Below, one piece after another: positions 27,728 through 36,370 of a stretch of DNA of 64,000 nt (positions are counted from its first letter, which is position 1; each line of letters opens with the position of its first letter). The stretch is from assembly GCF_030159895.1 (NCBI RefSeq), contig NZ_BSNI01000001.1, positions 274,663 to 338,662 on the forward strand, in the 5' to 3' direction. The stretch comes from Maritalea porphyrae. Its GTDB lineage: Bacteria; Pseudomonadota; Alphaproteobacteria; Rhizobiales; Devosiaceae. The position numbers were made by a program, and so were the translations under genes. The notes beneath the pieces are model-generated. The model was not told the origin of the DNA, made no database searches, and worked only from the letters and a program-made list of their open reading frames with translations.

Positions 27728-28261
27728 TCAGCTTTCAGGAAGTGCCTTAGGATCGAACTGGCACCATTGACCGGCCTGCGCCATGCTTTGTTCAAAACCG
27801 GCAACAGAAAACAGACCGAATAGAACTGTTTCGCCCTGCGCTTGCAGGTTCATTGAATAGCCAACAGAATTTGAAGCGCCGCTGATTTCGCCAATCATTT
27901 CCACCACGAACCCTGAGGTCATAGATGCACCGTATCCGCTTGACGTTTCAACTGGGAACATCTCGTCACCAAGCCAGGTTTCCTCGCCATCGACTTCAAG
28001 AACCACATAGTCGTCTTGCCCCCAAGGGGCGCCCGTTTCGCCCGGCCATGGTGCATATTCGTAGCTGAAGTTCGCATTAAACCCTTGTTGTTCAAAACTG
28101 AACACCAGAGCACCGCTGGTGTCGCGTGCTGACCGGACAGTGAACACATAACACGTCTGGCCGATTCTGCTTGCAGCCCAGTCGCCGCTGCCAAATTGTT
28201 GTGCCGCTGCGGGCGATGTTAGGGCAAGAGCCAAAAAAGGGACTGCAATTACTTTACGCAT
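27728..28261 (-). CDS. Secreted protein, possibly IalB-like
   Basis: 177 residues with a signal peptide (cleavage near AAA-QQ, residue 20). 'FGSGDWAASRIGQTCYVFTVRS' resembles the opening of invasion-associated-locus-B domains, but the rest is too divergent to be sure. Two Cys (one early, one near the C-terminus) could form a disulfide. Monocistronic. About 180 bases with no gene separate it from the VOC gene. Confidence 0.55.
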   Translation of the reverse strand: MRKVIAVPFLALALTSPAAAQQFGSGDWAASRIGQTCYVFTVRSARDTSGALVFSFEQQGFNANFSYEYAPWPGETGAPWGQDDYVVLEVDGEETWLGDEMFPVETSSGYGASMTSGFVVEMIGEISGASNSVGYSMNLQAQGETVLFGLFSVAGFEQSMAQAGQWCQFDPKALPES

Positions 28262-28440
28262 GAATTTTCCTCACTTTTTGGGCGTAATACACACGATTTT
28301 TTTGCCACTGAACAGTGTGAATTCTGTGTGGCGGAGCTTCTTTGGTAACAGGGTTTCGAAAGTATTTCGCTTGGTGCTTTGGAAATTGCGAGTTTGACGA
28401 CGCACGAGGAGTTCAAGTGCGCCGCCAAATGATTGGGGCT

Positions 28441-28821
28441 TTATTCCATTGAGTTCAGCCCAAAAACATTGCCTTCGGTATCTTGGCAAAGGGTGACCCA
28501 TCCAAATTCGCCGATGGAGAATTTGGGGCGGATGATTTGACCGCCTGCTTCTTCAACACGCGCCTGTTCGATGGCGCAGTCTTTTGACATGAAATAAATA
28601 GTTGTACCCCCAACGCCCGGTTTGGCATGGTCAGATTTCGTTAGTGCTCCCGCTGCGCCATAGGCGGACATGTCGGCGGTGAACGCCATCATTTGAGTTT
28701 CGCCAGTAGGGTCGCCCATTGGATCCAGTTTGGTGGCGAAGACGGTCTCGTAAAAAGCAGTCGCACGATCGAGGTTATTTACATAGATGTCGAACCAGCC
28801 TACAGCGTTCATTTTGGTCAT
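28441..28821 (-). CDS. VOC family (glyoxalase-like) protein
   Basis: 126 residues from the second ATG (28821). Two beta-alpha-beta-beta-beta modules: 'GWFDIYVNNLDRATAFYETVF' at the start and 'GGQIIRPKFSIGEFGWVTLCQDTEGNVFGL' at the end, with a terminal Glu/Asp metal-site candidate. Function within the superfamily is open (lyase, dioxygenase or binding protein). It follows an AraC regulator on the same strand by about 65 bases, which may control it. Confidence 0.85.
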   Translation of the reverse strand: MTKMNAVGWFDIYVNNLDRATAFYETVFATKLDPMGDPTGETQMMAFTADMSAYGAAGALTKSDHAKPGVGGTTIYFMSKDCAIEQARVEEAGGQIIRPKFSIGEFGWVTLCQDTEGNVFGLNSME

Positions 28822-28888
28822 AATTGTCTCCAACAATTGAATTTATGACCAAGAACTAGCAAGCGAAATGATGAGCGTATTGTAGATT

Positions 28889-29629
28889 TCAGACATCAAA
28901 CTTTTTGGCAAATTTTCCCGGCGTATAACCTGTTGCTTTGCGAAAAGAGTGGATGAAATGAGATTGGTCAGCGTAAGACCAAGTATCGGCGCCATTTAGT
29001 GATTGTTGTAGGCGCAAGATTTTCAAAAAGTCATGGGGCGTGAAGCCTGTCGATTTTTTTAGAATGCGTTGTAGTTGACGCGCAGAAATGTTGGTTGCCT
29101 CTGCCATATCAGCAACTGACGTGATCTCGTCCAGGTTCTGGAAGATTTTTTCGGTGGTCGGGTTGGGCGCAACAATGTTGTCTTCAACCAGAGTTTGGAC
29201 AAAGCTAATTAGAGTGGATTGTTGCTTTTCAAAGGGACAGCCGACCAGCTTCTGTGCCGTATCGTTAATTGGCAATGCACCTTTATAAGGTTGGTTGAGC
29301 AATCCATATCTCAGCGGTTCGCGATCTTCTTGCCAGACGCCCGGCATGAAGCGAATGTTTACAAAATGAAACTCTTTGCCAAGGTTGAACTCTTCAGATT
29401 CAGCGCGCAGTTTTGTCGCCCCAGCGATGGTGGGTGACAGTTGGTCAAAAACCAAATAGGCGCAGGCGTCGGGCAGGGCGTGAAACCTATAGTCCTCAGG
29501 CAAAGAACCATTGGTCTTTAGCGCCAAAAAGCGATGTACGATTCCGCGCAGATGTTCGGGCGGCTCCGCCTCAACAAACTGAACAGCTTGGACTGATTTG
29601 TCCTTGCTGTTGCCCTTCGGGTCATACAT
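28889..29629 (-). CDS. AraC family transcriptional regulator 1
   Basis: 246 residues. N-terminal sensor (about 1-130) starting 'VEAEPPEHLRGIVHRFLALKT', like the DUF6597 domain; C-terminal AraC double helix-turn-helix (about 150-246) with 'VADMAEATNISARQLQRILKKSTGFTPHDFLKILRLQQSL' as first HTH, given here in part, and 'SHFIHSFRKATGYTPGKFAK' as the second. Probably regulates the VOC gene just downstream. Confidence 0.88.
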   Translation of the reverse strand: MYDPKGNSKDKSVQAVQFVEAEPPEHLRGIVHRFLALKTNGSLPEDYRFHALPDACAYLVFDQLSPTIAGATKLRAESEEFNLGKEFHFVNIRFMPGVWQEDREPLRYGLLNQPYKGALPINDTAQKLVGCPFEKQQSTLISFVQTLVEDNIVAPNPTTEKIFQNLDEITSVADMAEATNISARQLQRILKKSTGFTPHDFLKILRLQQSLNGADTWSYADQSHFIHSFRKATGYTPGKFAKKFDV

Positions 29630-29691
29630 TTTTTGCCATCATGATCTGAGGAACTGAAGCTTTTGGGTGGCTGGTTTTAATGCGCACGCCG

Positions 29692-32145
29692 CTAATCAAT
29701 AATATCCAGTTCCATATCCTTGAGCCGTTTCACTTCGTCCCTTAGACGCGCCGCTTCCTCAAACTCGAGGTTGGTGGCAGCGTCACGCATTTTGGCCTCC
29801 AGGTCTTTGATGGTCGCGGCGAGGTTGTCGCCTACATGCACATCGCCTTTAGCGAACTTGCCGCCGGTTCCAACGGTGACGCGATCACCTTCGTAAACCG
29901 AATCCATGATGTTTTTGATATCGGATTTGATCGATTGCGGGGTGATGCCGTGCTCAAGGTTGTACTGCTCTTGTTTCTCGCGGCGTCGGTTTGTTTCGCC
30001 AATCGCGCGCTCCATCGAGCCTGTCACTTTGTCGGCATAGAGGATCACGCGACCCTCAGCATTCCGCGCGGCGCGGCCAATGGTTTGGATAAGAGAGGTT
30101 TCAGAGCGCAAAAAGCCCTCTTTGTCCGCATCCAAAATTGCGACCAATCCACATTCGGGGATGTCCAAACCTTCACGCAGCAAGTTGATGCCCACAAGCA
30201 CGTCAAATGCGCCAAGCCGCAAATCGCGGATGATTTCGATCCGCTCAATCGTGTCGGTATCCGAGTGCATGTAGCGCACTTTGATGCCCTGTTCGTGCAT
30301 GTACTCGGTTAGATCTTCGGCCATTTTTTTGGTCAAAGTGGTGACCAATGTGCGGTAGCCGGTTATGGCAACTTGCTTGATCTCGTCGATGACGTCGTCA
30401 ACTTGGTTTGTTGCCGGGCGAATTTCCACAGGTGGGTCAATCAAGCCAGTTGGGCGGATGATTTGCTCTGCAAATACGCCGCCGGTTTGGTCCATTTCCC
30501 ACTGCCCGGGGGTCGCTGACACATATACAGATTGAGGGCGCATCGCGTTCCACTCTTCAAATCGCAACGGACGGTTGTCCATGGCGGAAGGCAAGCGGAA
30601 ACCATATTCGGCAAGTGTTGCTTTGCGTCTAAAGTCGCCGCGATACATGGCACCAAGTTGGCCGATGGTGACGTGGCTTTCATCGACAAAAACCAAAGCA
30701 TCATCTGGCAGATATTCGAATAGTGTTGGGGGCGGTTCACCCGGCTGTCGGCCTGTGAGATAGCGCGAATAGTTTTCAATACCGGCACAAGAACCCGTCG
30801 CCTCCATCATTTCCAAATCGAACAAGGTGCGCTGTTCCAGGCGCTGCGCTTCTAAGAACCTGCCCATGCCGTTAAGTTCTTGCAGGCGACCTTGCAGCTC
30901 GTTTTTGATGTATTTCATCGCTTGGTTGAGTGTCGGGCGCGGGGTCACATAGTGTGAATTCGCATAGAGCCGAATGTATTTTAAGTTCGCCGCTTTGTGG
31001 CCGGTTAGTGGATCAAATTCAACGATAGATTCGATTTCATCGCCCCACAGGGAAACGCGCCAAGCTGCGCTGTCATAGTGAGCGGGGAATATTTCGATTG
31101 TGTCGCCACGCACGCGGAAGGTGCCACGCACAAAGCTTGCTTCGTTGCGTTTATATTGCAGTGCCACCAGTTGCGCGAGCAATTCGCGCTGATCGATCTT
31201 TTGACCTTCTTTCAGGTCCACGATCATTGAGGTGTAGCCTTCCACCGACCCGATACCATAAATGCACGAGACAGAAGCCACGATGATCACATCGTCGCGC
31301 TCGAGCACGGCGCGAGTTGCGGAGTGGCGCATGCGGTCAATTTGATCATTGATCGTAGATTCTTTTTCAATGAACGTATCGGTGCGCGGCACATAGGCTT
31401 CGGGCTGGTAATAGTCGTAAAACGATACGAAGTATTCTACCGCATTGTTAGGGAAGAAGCTTTTGAACTCGCCATAAAGCTGGGCCGCCAATGTCTTGTT
31501 TGGGGCCAGAATGAGTGCGGGGCGCTGCGTGTTGTTAATCAGCGAGGCAACGGTAAACGTTTTGCCTGAACCAGTTACGCCCAGCAGCACTTGGTCGGTT
31601 TCACCGTTTTCAATGCCTTCTTGCAATTCGGCAATGGCGGTTGGCTGATCGCCCTGGGGTTCAAAATCTGTCGCTAATTCAAATTTGATGCCGCCTTCAA
31701 GTTTTGGCGGGCGAGAAGGGCGGTGCGGTTTCCACGCTTCAACGCCCTCAACTTCTTCGCGGCCATATTGAATGAGGTTTTCAAGCGCTTTTACTGTTTC
31801 TGAAACGCCCGACTTCGCCTCGATTGGCTTGCCCGGCGCCATGAATCCGGCTTGTGGTGCTTCAGCGAAACCATCCAGGTTTTCGGGGCGCTCAACCGCG
31901 TTTGCTTTTGATTTCGGCGACTTCTTTGACATGCCGGTGACAGTGTCGGGGTTTGATGTTTTGGTGGTCCTGCGCTTGGCTTCGGCTGCTTCTGCGCGGT
32001 CTAACGCGCGCGCATTGCGCAAGCGTTGTTGGGGCAGCGGTTTAGACGCTTCAATGTCCTCAGCCTTTTCAATCTCGGTGATGAAATCATCTATCGAGAA
32101 GTCTGCTTTGCCGGGGCGTTCAGGTTGTTTTTTGTCGCCACTCAT
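29692..32145 (-). CDS. uvrB: Excinuclease ABC subunit B
   Basis: DNA-damage-verifying helicase of nucleotide excision repair. 817 residues, against about 670 in E. coli, because of an N-terminal, Lys/Ala/Glu-rich, likely disordered extension of about 150 residues. Walker A GVTGSGKT is at 189-196, the beta-hairpin region '[19 protein letters not shown]' follows, and the C-terminal UVR domain ('[20 protein letters not shown]') binds UvrC. A GTTC-N7-GTTC LexA box lies 67 bases upstream. The extension, common in Rhizobiales, has no known role. Confidence 0.97.
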   Translation of the reverse strand: MSGDKKQPERPGKADFSIDDFITEIEKAEDIEASKPLPQQRLRNARALDRAEAAEAKRRTTKTSNPDTVTGMSKKSPKSKANAVERPENLDGFAEAPQAGFMAPGKPIEAKSGVSETVKALENLIQYGREEVEGVEAWKPHRPSRPPKLEGGIKFELATDFEPQGDQPTAIAELQEGIENGETDQVLLGVTGSGKTFTVASLINNTQRPALILAPNKTLAAQLYGEFKSFFPNNAVEYFVSFYDYYQPEAYVPRTDTFIEKESTINDQIDRMRHSATRAVLERDDVIIVASVSCIYGIGSVEGYTSMIVDLKEGQKIDQRELLAQLVALQYKRNEASFVRGTFRVRGDTIEIFPAHYDSAAWRVSLWGDEIESIVEFDPLTGHKAANLKYIRLYANSHYVTPRPTLNQAMKYIKNELQGRLQELNGMGRFLEAQRLEQRTLFDLEMMEATGSCAGIENYSRYLTGRQPGEPPPTLFEYLPDDALVFVDESHVTIGQLGAMYRGDFRRKATLAEYGFRLPSAMDNRPLRFEEWNAMRPQSVYVSATPGQWEMDQTGGVFAEQIIRPTGLIDPPVEIRPATNQVDDVIDEIKQVAITGYRTLVTTLTKKMAEDLTEYMHEQGIKVRYMHSDTDTIERIEIIRDLRLGAFDVLVGINLLREGLDIPECGLVAILDADKEGFLRSETSLIQTIGRAARNAEGRVILYADKVTGSMERAIGETNRRREKQEQYNLEHGITPQSIKSDIKNIMDSVYEGDRVTVGTGGKFAKGDVHVGDNLAATIKDLEAKMRDAATNLEFEEAARLRDEVKRLKDMELDIID

Positions 32146-32211
32146 GATGGGGAATCCTGCGCGTCTAAGTCTTTAAGGAGCATTGGCGATCAATATAGGC
32201 ACTATTGCTGT

Positions 32212-32226
32212 GAACGTAAAGAGAAC
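32212..32226 (-). promoter_or_regulatory. LexA (SOS) box before uvrB
   Basis: Minus strand GTTCTCTTTACGTTC is an exact match to the alphaproteobacterial SOS box GTTC-N7-GTTC. It is 67-81 bases before the uvrB ATG, a normal promoter position, implying repression by LexA and induction by DNA damage. Confidence 0.8.
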
Positions 32227-32244
32227 AAATGGATTGATTTGCCA

Positions 32245-32276
32245 CAAAAAAGCCCTGCCGCGCTGTGCGACAGGGC
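32245..32276 (-). terminator. Terminator after the DUF1761 gene
   Basis: Minus strand GCCCTG, a 13-base loop with further pairing, CAGGGC, then TTTTTTG. Separates the DUF1761 gene from uvrB, whose LexA box lies just beyond. Confidence 0.8.
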
Positions 32277-32304
32277 CCCGTCTCTCCGCTAATTCGCAAC
32301 GTGC

Positions 32305-32691
32305 TTAAAGCACCATTTGCACAGCGATCATAATCACCACGCTTGCGACCACGTATCCGCCTTCCGTGATTTTTGCGTACATGGATTTGCTCGCAAATGA
32401 ATTGCCCGCATATTGCAGCAGCACAAAAGCAACGGTGATCAGAATCATGGTCAAAAGACTGTTCGTCCGCGCGGTAATTGCAACGATCCAAGCTAGTCCA
32501 AATAATCCAAGGAATTGGGTTGCCATCGCTCCCATCGGCATCGACGACGCGCTTCCAAGTTCTGCGCCTATACCTTGCGCCCATTTTACGCCGAACATAC
32601 GTTCCGAATACCATAGCCATCCCAAGATGAACGCCAGCACTGTGCCGACAATAATTGCCAACCAGCTTACATTTGCAGTAATTTCTTCCAT
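32305..32691 (-). CDS. DUF1761 membrane protein
   Basis: 128 residues with four membrane helices. 'ILGWLWYSERMFGVKWAQGIG' near residue 22 is the DUF1761 hallmark (GxxWYS...G..W). The ATG at 32691 with GGGAAC upstream is preferred to the longer frame from 32778. Function unknown. Confidence 0.82.
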   Translation of the reverse strand: MEEITANVSWLAIIVGTVLAFILGWLWYSERMFGVKWAQGIGAELGSASSMPMGAMATQFLGLFGLAWIVAITARTNSLLTMILITVAFVLLQYAGNSFASKSMYAKITEGGYVVASVVIMIAVQMVL

Positions 32692-32793
32692 TTTGTTCCC
32701 CACTCGAAAAAGGGCGTTTCTCCTCAAACTCGCTGTCGCCCCAATACAGCCATGCAAAATCTTGCATGGGTGCGACATTTTGGCAAGTTTTTG

Positions 32794-33174
32794 TTAACCT
32801 TTGTCTTTGGGTTCTTTTTCGAATTGTTTTGTTGTTACAAAGGGCGGTAGCCATTCTTCGCGCCGTGCGCACCACAGCTCGTATGTTGGAACGAATTGGT
32901 TGGGCTGGTCGAATGCGCCCAAGTGAACCTCAGTTTCGTCGCCCGTTTTTGCAAAAACCGACGATCCGCAATTGGGGCAAAAATGTCGGCCCTTATAGTG
33001 ATTTGTTTCGCCTGTGATTTTGACATCGTCATGTTTGAAAATGGCAGCCGCATAGAACAGAGCGCCATGATGCTTTCGGCAATCTAAGCAATGGCAAATG
33101 CCCACACTATCTGGACTGCTGGTTGTCTCAAACCGCACATCACCGCAAAGGCAACCGCCTTGGACATTGCTCAT
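32794..33174 (-). CDS. GFA family (glutathione-dependent formaldehyde-activating-like) protein
   Basis: 126 residues with the CENP-V/GFA zinc fold: GGCLCGDV at the start, CHCLDCRKHHG near 30 and FCPNCGSSVF near 66 give the full set of Cys ligands, probably two zinc ions. Homologues act on glutathione or S-hydroxymethylglutathione-like compounds, but many have no proven reaction. Start at the second Met (MSNVQGG). Confidence 0.88.
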   Translation of the reverse strand: MSNVQGGCLCGDVRFETTSSPDSVGICHCLDCRKHHGALFYAAAIFKHDDVKITGETNHYKGRHFCPNCGSSVFAKTGDETEVHLGAFDQPNQFVPTYELWCARREEWLPPFVTTKQFEKEPKDKG

Positions 33175-33349
33175 GTTCGCCATCCTGTTTTGTTCGTTAG
33201 ATAAGCTGATTGAGAAAGATAATGCGGTTTGATTGCGTCGTTGTCCACAAGGGGTTGGAGTTGGTCAGGCGAGGATAAGTCATGAAGAGTTGTTTATTTT
33301 GTGGGGCAAATAAAATACCATTTAACTCACAGCAAATGGAGAGACTTCG

Positions 33350-34243
33350 ATGCGGATTTTGTTCACTGGCGGATCAGGTAAGGCGGGAAAACACGCGGTG
33401 GCCTATTTGTTAGATAGGGGGCACCGTGTGCTCAATGTCGATCGAGTGCCGCTTGATATGCCGGGGGTCGACAATCGGATTGCGGACATAACAGATGCGG
33501 GGCAAGTCTATGATGTCATGTTCTCTTATGCAGGGTTTGACGAGTTGGAACCCGGCACAGGTGTGCCGAAATTCGATGCAGTTGTGCATTTTGCAGCGGT
33601 ACCGCGCCTGCTTTTGACCTCTGATAATGAGTGCTACCGGGTCAATACAATCGGCACTTACAATGTGATTGATGCAGCTCTTAAAGCAGGTGTGCGCAAG
33701 GTCATTTTCGCTTCTTCCGAAACAACTTATGGCGTTTGCTTTGCCGATGGCGAACGCAAGCCTGAATACATTCCGGTGGACGAAGATCATCCGGTTGTCC
33801 CAGAAGATAGCTATGCGATGTCAAAAGTTGCGAATGAAGTCACCGCCCGAAGCTTTCAGCGGCGCAGTGGCGCCGACATTTATGGCTTGCGGATCAACAA
33901 TGTGATCGAGCCGCATGAATATGAAGAAAACTTCCCAGCCTATTTGGCAGACGCGTCCATCCGGCGACGCAACATTTTTGCTTATATTGATGCGCGCGAT
34001 TTGGGGCAAATGGTCGAACGCTGCTTGCAAACGGATGGCTTGGGTTTTGAGCTTTTTAATGTCTCAAACGACGATCATTCGGTTGCGCCCACCACGCAAG
34101 AATTGATTGATGAGTTTTATCAAGGCGTGCCGCAAAAAGCGCAAATGGGGACGCACGAGACCTTTTATTCGAATGCCAAAGCAAAGAAGCTATTGGGTTT
34201 CGCTCCGCAGCATAGTTGGCGCGATTATATAAGCGCAGAATAG
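33350..34243 (+). CDS. NAD-dependent epimerase/dehydratase
   Basis: 297-residue extended SDR. The dinucleotide motif TGGSGKAGKHA is at residues 5-15. The catalytic pair is in 'EDSYAMSKVANE' near 150 (Tyr-x3-Lys), with the Ser/Thr in 'FASSETTYG' near 123. Substrate is probably a nucleotide sugar or sugar acid; uronate dehydrogenase is a close alternative. No sugar genes are adjacent. GGAGAGACTTCG precedes the ATG. Confidence 0.88.
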   Translation: MRILFTGGSGKAGKHAVAYLLDRGHRVLNVDRVPLDMPGVDNRIADITDAGQVYDVMFSYAGFDELEPGTGVPKFDAVVHFAAVPRLLLTSDNECYRVNTIGTYNVIDAALKAGVRKVIFASSETTYGVCFADGERKPEYIPVDEDHPVVPEDSYAMSKVANEVTARSFQRRSGADIYGLRINNVIEPHEYEENFPAYLADASIRRRNIFAYIDARDLGQMVERCLQTDGLGFELFNVSNDDHSVAPTTQELIDEFYQGVPQKAQMGTHETFYSNAKAKKLLGFAPQHSWRDYISAE

Positions 34244-34258
34244 GCTTTGGGGCTTTTC

Positions 34259-34984
34259 CTAGTCGACCAAAAAGTAGGTGATGGTGGACACAACGCGCAC
34301 CTTTTTATCGATCTGCTTGTCCGGACGATCATTTGGAATGTCCACAGCGGGCAAGATTTGGAACACGCCTTGGTTGGCGGTTTGGATGTTGCCCACTTTT
34401 GATTGGGATTGCTCCGCAAACTGCTGCGCCGCTTCTCGGGCGCGGCCCGTGGCTTCGGTCAGCATTTCAGATTTCAAATCCGCAATCCCAGTAAAGACAA
34501 AGCTTGGGCCGCCAGACCAACTGTCTGATGAAAACACAACGCCTGCTTTTAGCAATTCGCCGATATCGCGCGAGGCGGCGGCGAGGGCGTCAACTTGGTC
34601 AGTTGTCACGAGCATATCTTCGTTCAAATTGAAGCGTACATCGGCTGGATAATTGCCACCGTTGTAGCCTGCATAGCGATCTTCAACGCGTAAGTTTTGC
34701 ACTTCGATTTCGGTGTTCTTGAACCCGCGCTCCGCCAAGAATTTGCGCACGGCGTTCTCCGAAATCTCAAGGTTGGAACGTGCAGCCTCCAATGTTGGTC
34801 CGGTGGCAATAAAGCGGATCGGCCAGAACCCCAAATCAGCTTTCACATTTTGCTCGGCCAAGCCTTTTACCGTGACGGTGCGGATTGGTTTGCGGCTGTT
34901 CTCAAGCGATTGGCCAAGCAACCAACCGCCAGCGGTCATGCCCAATGCAATAATGGCGGCAGAGATAATGGAGAGTGGGTTCAT
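34259..34984 (-). CDS. SIMPL domain (DUF541) envelope protein
   Basis: 241 residues from the ATG at 34984 (GAGGCG ribosome site); the frame reaches 35026. An N-terminal signal anchor (about 6-28) then the SIMPL/BP26 fold: 'VTVKGLAEQNVKADLGFWPI', 'VQNLRVEDRYAGYNGG', 'AREAAQQFAEQSQSKVGNI'. Homologues include E. coli YggE and Brucella BP26, channel-forming periplasmic proteins linked to oxidative stress. Confidence 0.88.
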   Translation of the reverse strand: MNPLSIISAAIIALGMTAGGWLLGQSLENSRKPIRTVTVKGLAEQNVKADLGFWPIRFIATGPTLEAARSNLEISENAVRKFLAERGFKNTEIEVQNLRVEDRYAGYNGGNYPADVRFNLNEDMLVTTDQVDALAAASRDIGELLKAGVVFSSDSWSGGPSFVFTGIADLKSEMLTEATGRAREAAQQFAEQSQSKVGNIQTANQGVFQILPAVDIPNDRPDKQIDKKVRVVSTITYFLVD

Positions 34985-35099
34985 GGCCAGCGCCTCAACA
35001 ATCTTGATCAAGTATGTGCGAAGCAAAGACCATTAAGGCGGCGGAAATAGGGCGATGTTCATTCACCTGTGGAAATTCGATCTGAGCAATTTGATAACT

Positions 35100-35114
35100 T
35101 GACTTTTATAATCA
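35100..35114 (+). promoter_or_regulatory. Candidate RirA-type iron-responsive operator
   Basis: TGA-CTTTTATAA-TCA matches TGA-N9-TCA, the iron-responsive operator of RirA in Rhizobiales, in an A+T-rich promoter stretch 65-79 bases before an iron-type ABC importer. The motif is short and could be chance; position and gene content support it. Confidence 0.5.
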
Positions 35115-35178
35115 TATTAACTTACATGCCGTTGGTCGCAAATCTGAAAACACATTCTAATTTGCAGAAAGAATAAAA

Positions 35179-36315
35179 ATGTCCATTAAATCACTAGTGC
35201 TTGGCGCGGTCGCTTCGGCGGCTTGTTTGTTTGTGTCTGCCGTTCCCTCGATCGCTGAAACAATAACGGTAACTGATATTGCGGGCCGTTCGGTTCAGGT
35301 TGAAAAAGACCCCAAGCGGATCGTTTTGGGTGAGGGGCGGATGATCTACTCACTTGCGCTTTTAGACAAGGAGAATCCGTTTGAACGCGTTGTTGGTTGG
35401 AAAGACGATCTGATCAAATATGACCCGGACGCGTTTCGTAAATATGCGCAGAAGTTTCCAAAAGCTTACGACATCCAAAATCTTGGCAGTCCGTATTCAG
35501 GCGAATATAGCCTTGAAACGGTAATTGGGCTTGATACGCAATTGCTCATTTTGAATTTGGGCAATCTGATGAAGGCGCAGGAAAGCGGCATCATTGCCAA
35601 GCTGGAAAAAGCCGGAATACCCGTGGTGTTTGTCGATTTCAGGCAAAGACCAACCCAGAATACAGTGCCAAGCCTGCAAATGTTGGGCCGGATTTTTGAC
35701 AAGCGAGATCGCGCTGATGAGTTTGTCGATTTCTATGTGAAAAACATGTCGTTGATCTACGCGCGCACCGAAACATTAAAAGACGAAGACAAGCCGGTTG
35801 TGTTTATTGAACGGGCGGCTGGATACAATCCAGACAAATGTTGCGGCACATTTGGTAGTGCAAATTTGGGGCGCTTGGTGGACCTGGCTGGTGGCATCAA
35901 CTGGGGCACACGCAAGTTCCCTGGGTTTGGCGGCAAGGTAAATCCAGAATCGATTTTTGTTGATGATCCAGACGTAATTATTGGCACAGGTGCCAATTGG
36001 TCAGAGGCAAAGCCAGATACCGCAGCGGTTCTATTTGGATATGAAGCCGGCGAGGCGGAAACCCAACAACGGCTGGCAAATTTGGCGGGCCGCAAAGGCT
36101 GGGGTGCATTGTCAGCGGTAAAGAATGGCCGCTTCCACTCAATCTATCATCAGTTCTACAATAGCCCTTATCACTTTGTTGCCATGCAGGCTTTTGCAAA
36201 GTGGATGCATCCAGATTTGTTCGCGGATTTGGACCCTCATGCGACGTTTGATGAGTTGCATGACCGGTTCTTGCCTATCGACAATTCAGGTTTGTTCTGG
36301 GCAACGCTCAAATAG
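35179..36315 (+). CDS. Iron/siderophore ABC transporter substrate-binding protein
   Basis: 378 residues. Signal peptide 1-27 (cleavage near SIA-ET), then a class III periplasmic binding fold (FecB/BtuF type): 'ITVTDIAGRSVQVEKDPKRIV' at the mature start, 'DPDVIIGTGANW' near 272. Mature protein presumably binds a ferric chelate, haem or cobalamin; exact ligand unknown. A CC pair at about 217-218 is unusual for the family. A hairpin separates it from the permease gene. Confidence 0.92.
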   Translation: MSIKSLVLGAVASAACLFVSAVPSIAETITVTDIAGRSVQVEKDPKRIVLGEGRMIYSLALLDKENPFERVVGWKDDLIKYDPDAFRKYAQKFPKAYDIQNLGSPYSGEYSLETVIGLDTQLLILNLGNLMKAQESGIIAKLEKAGIPVVFVDFRQRPTQNTVPSLQMLGRIFDKRDRADEFVDFYVKNMSLIYARTETLKDEDKPVVFIERAAGYNPDKCCGTFGSANLGRLVDLAGGINWGTRKFPGFGGKVNPESIFVDDPDVIIGTGANWSEAKPDTAAVLFGYEAGEAETQQRLANLAGRKGWGALSAVKNGRFHSIYHQFYNSPYHFVAMQAFAKWMHPDLFADLDPHATFDELHDRFLPIDNSGLFWATLK

Positions 36316-36323
36316 TTCCAATC

Positions 36324-36352
36324 GCCGTCCATCGTAAAGATGGGCGGCCTTT
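36324..36352 (+). terminator. Intercistronic hairpin/attenuator
   Basis: GCCGTCCATC, GTAAA loop, GATGGGCGGC, then CTTTTCTTT, in the 55-base gap between the binding-protein and permease genes. Probably a partial terminator or 3' stabiliser that makes the binding protein more abundant than the membrane parts. Confidence 0.7.
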
Positions 36353-36370
36353 TCTTTAAGGAATAGATCA

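Noticed and set aside
33283-33400. Short frame with a CxxC...CxxC pattern (MKSCLFCGANKIP)
   Set aside because: It runs into the epimerase coding region in another register, and the epimerase has its own good ribosome site; the zinc-ribbon look is likely chance.
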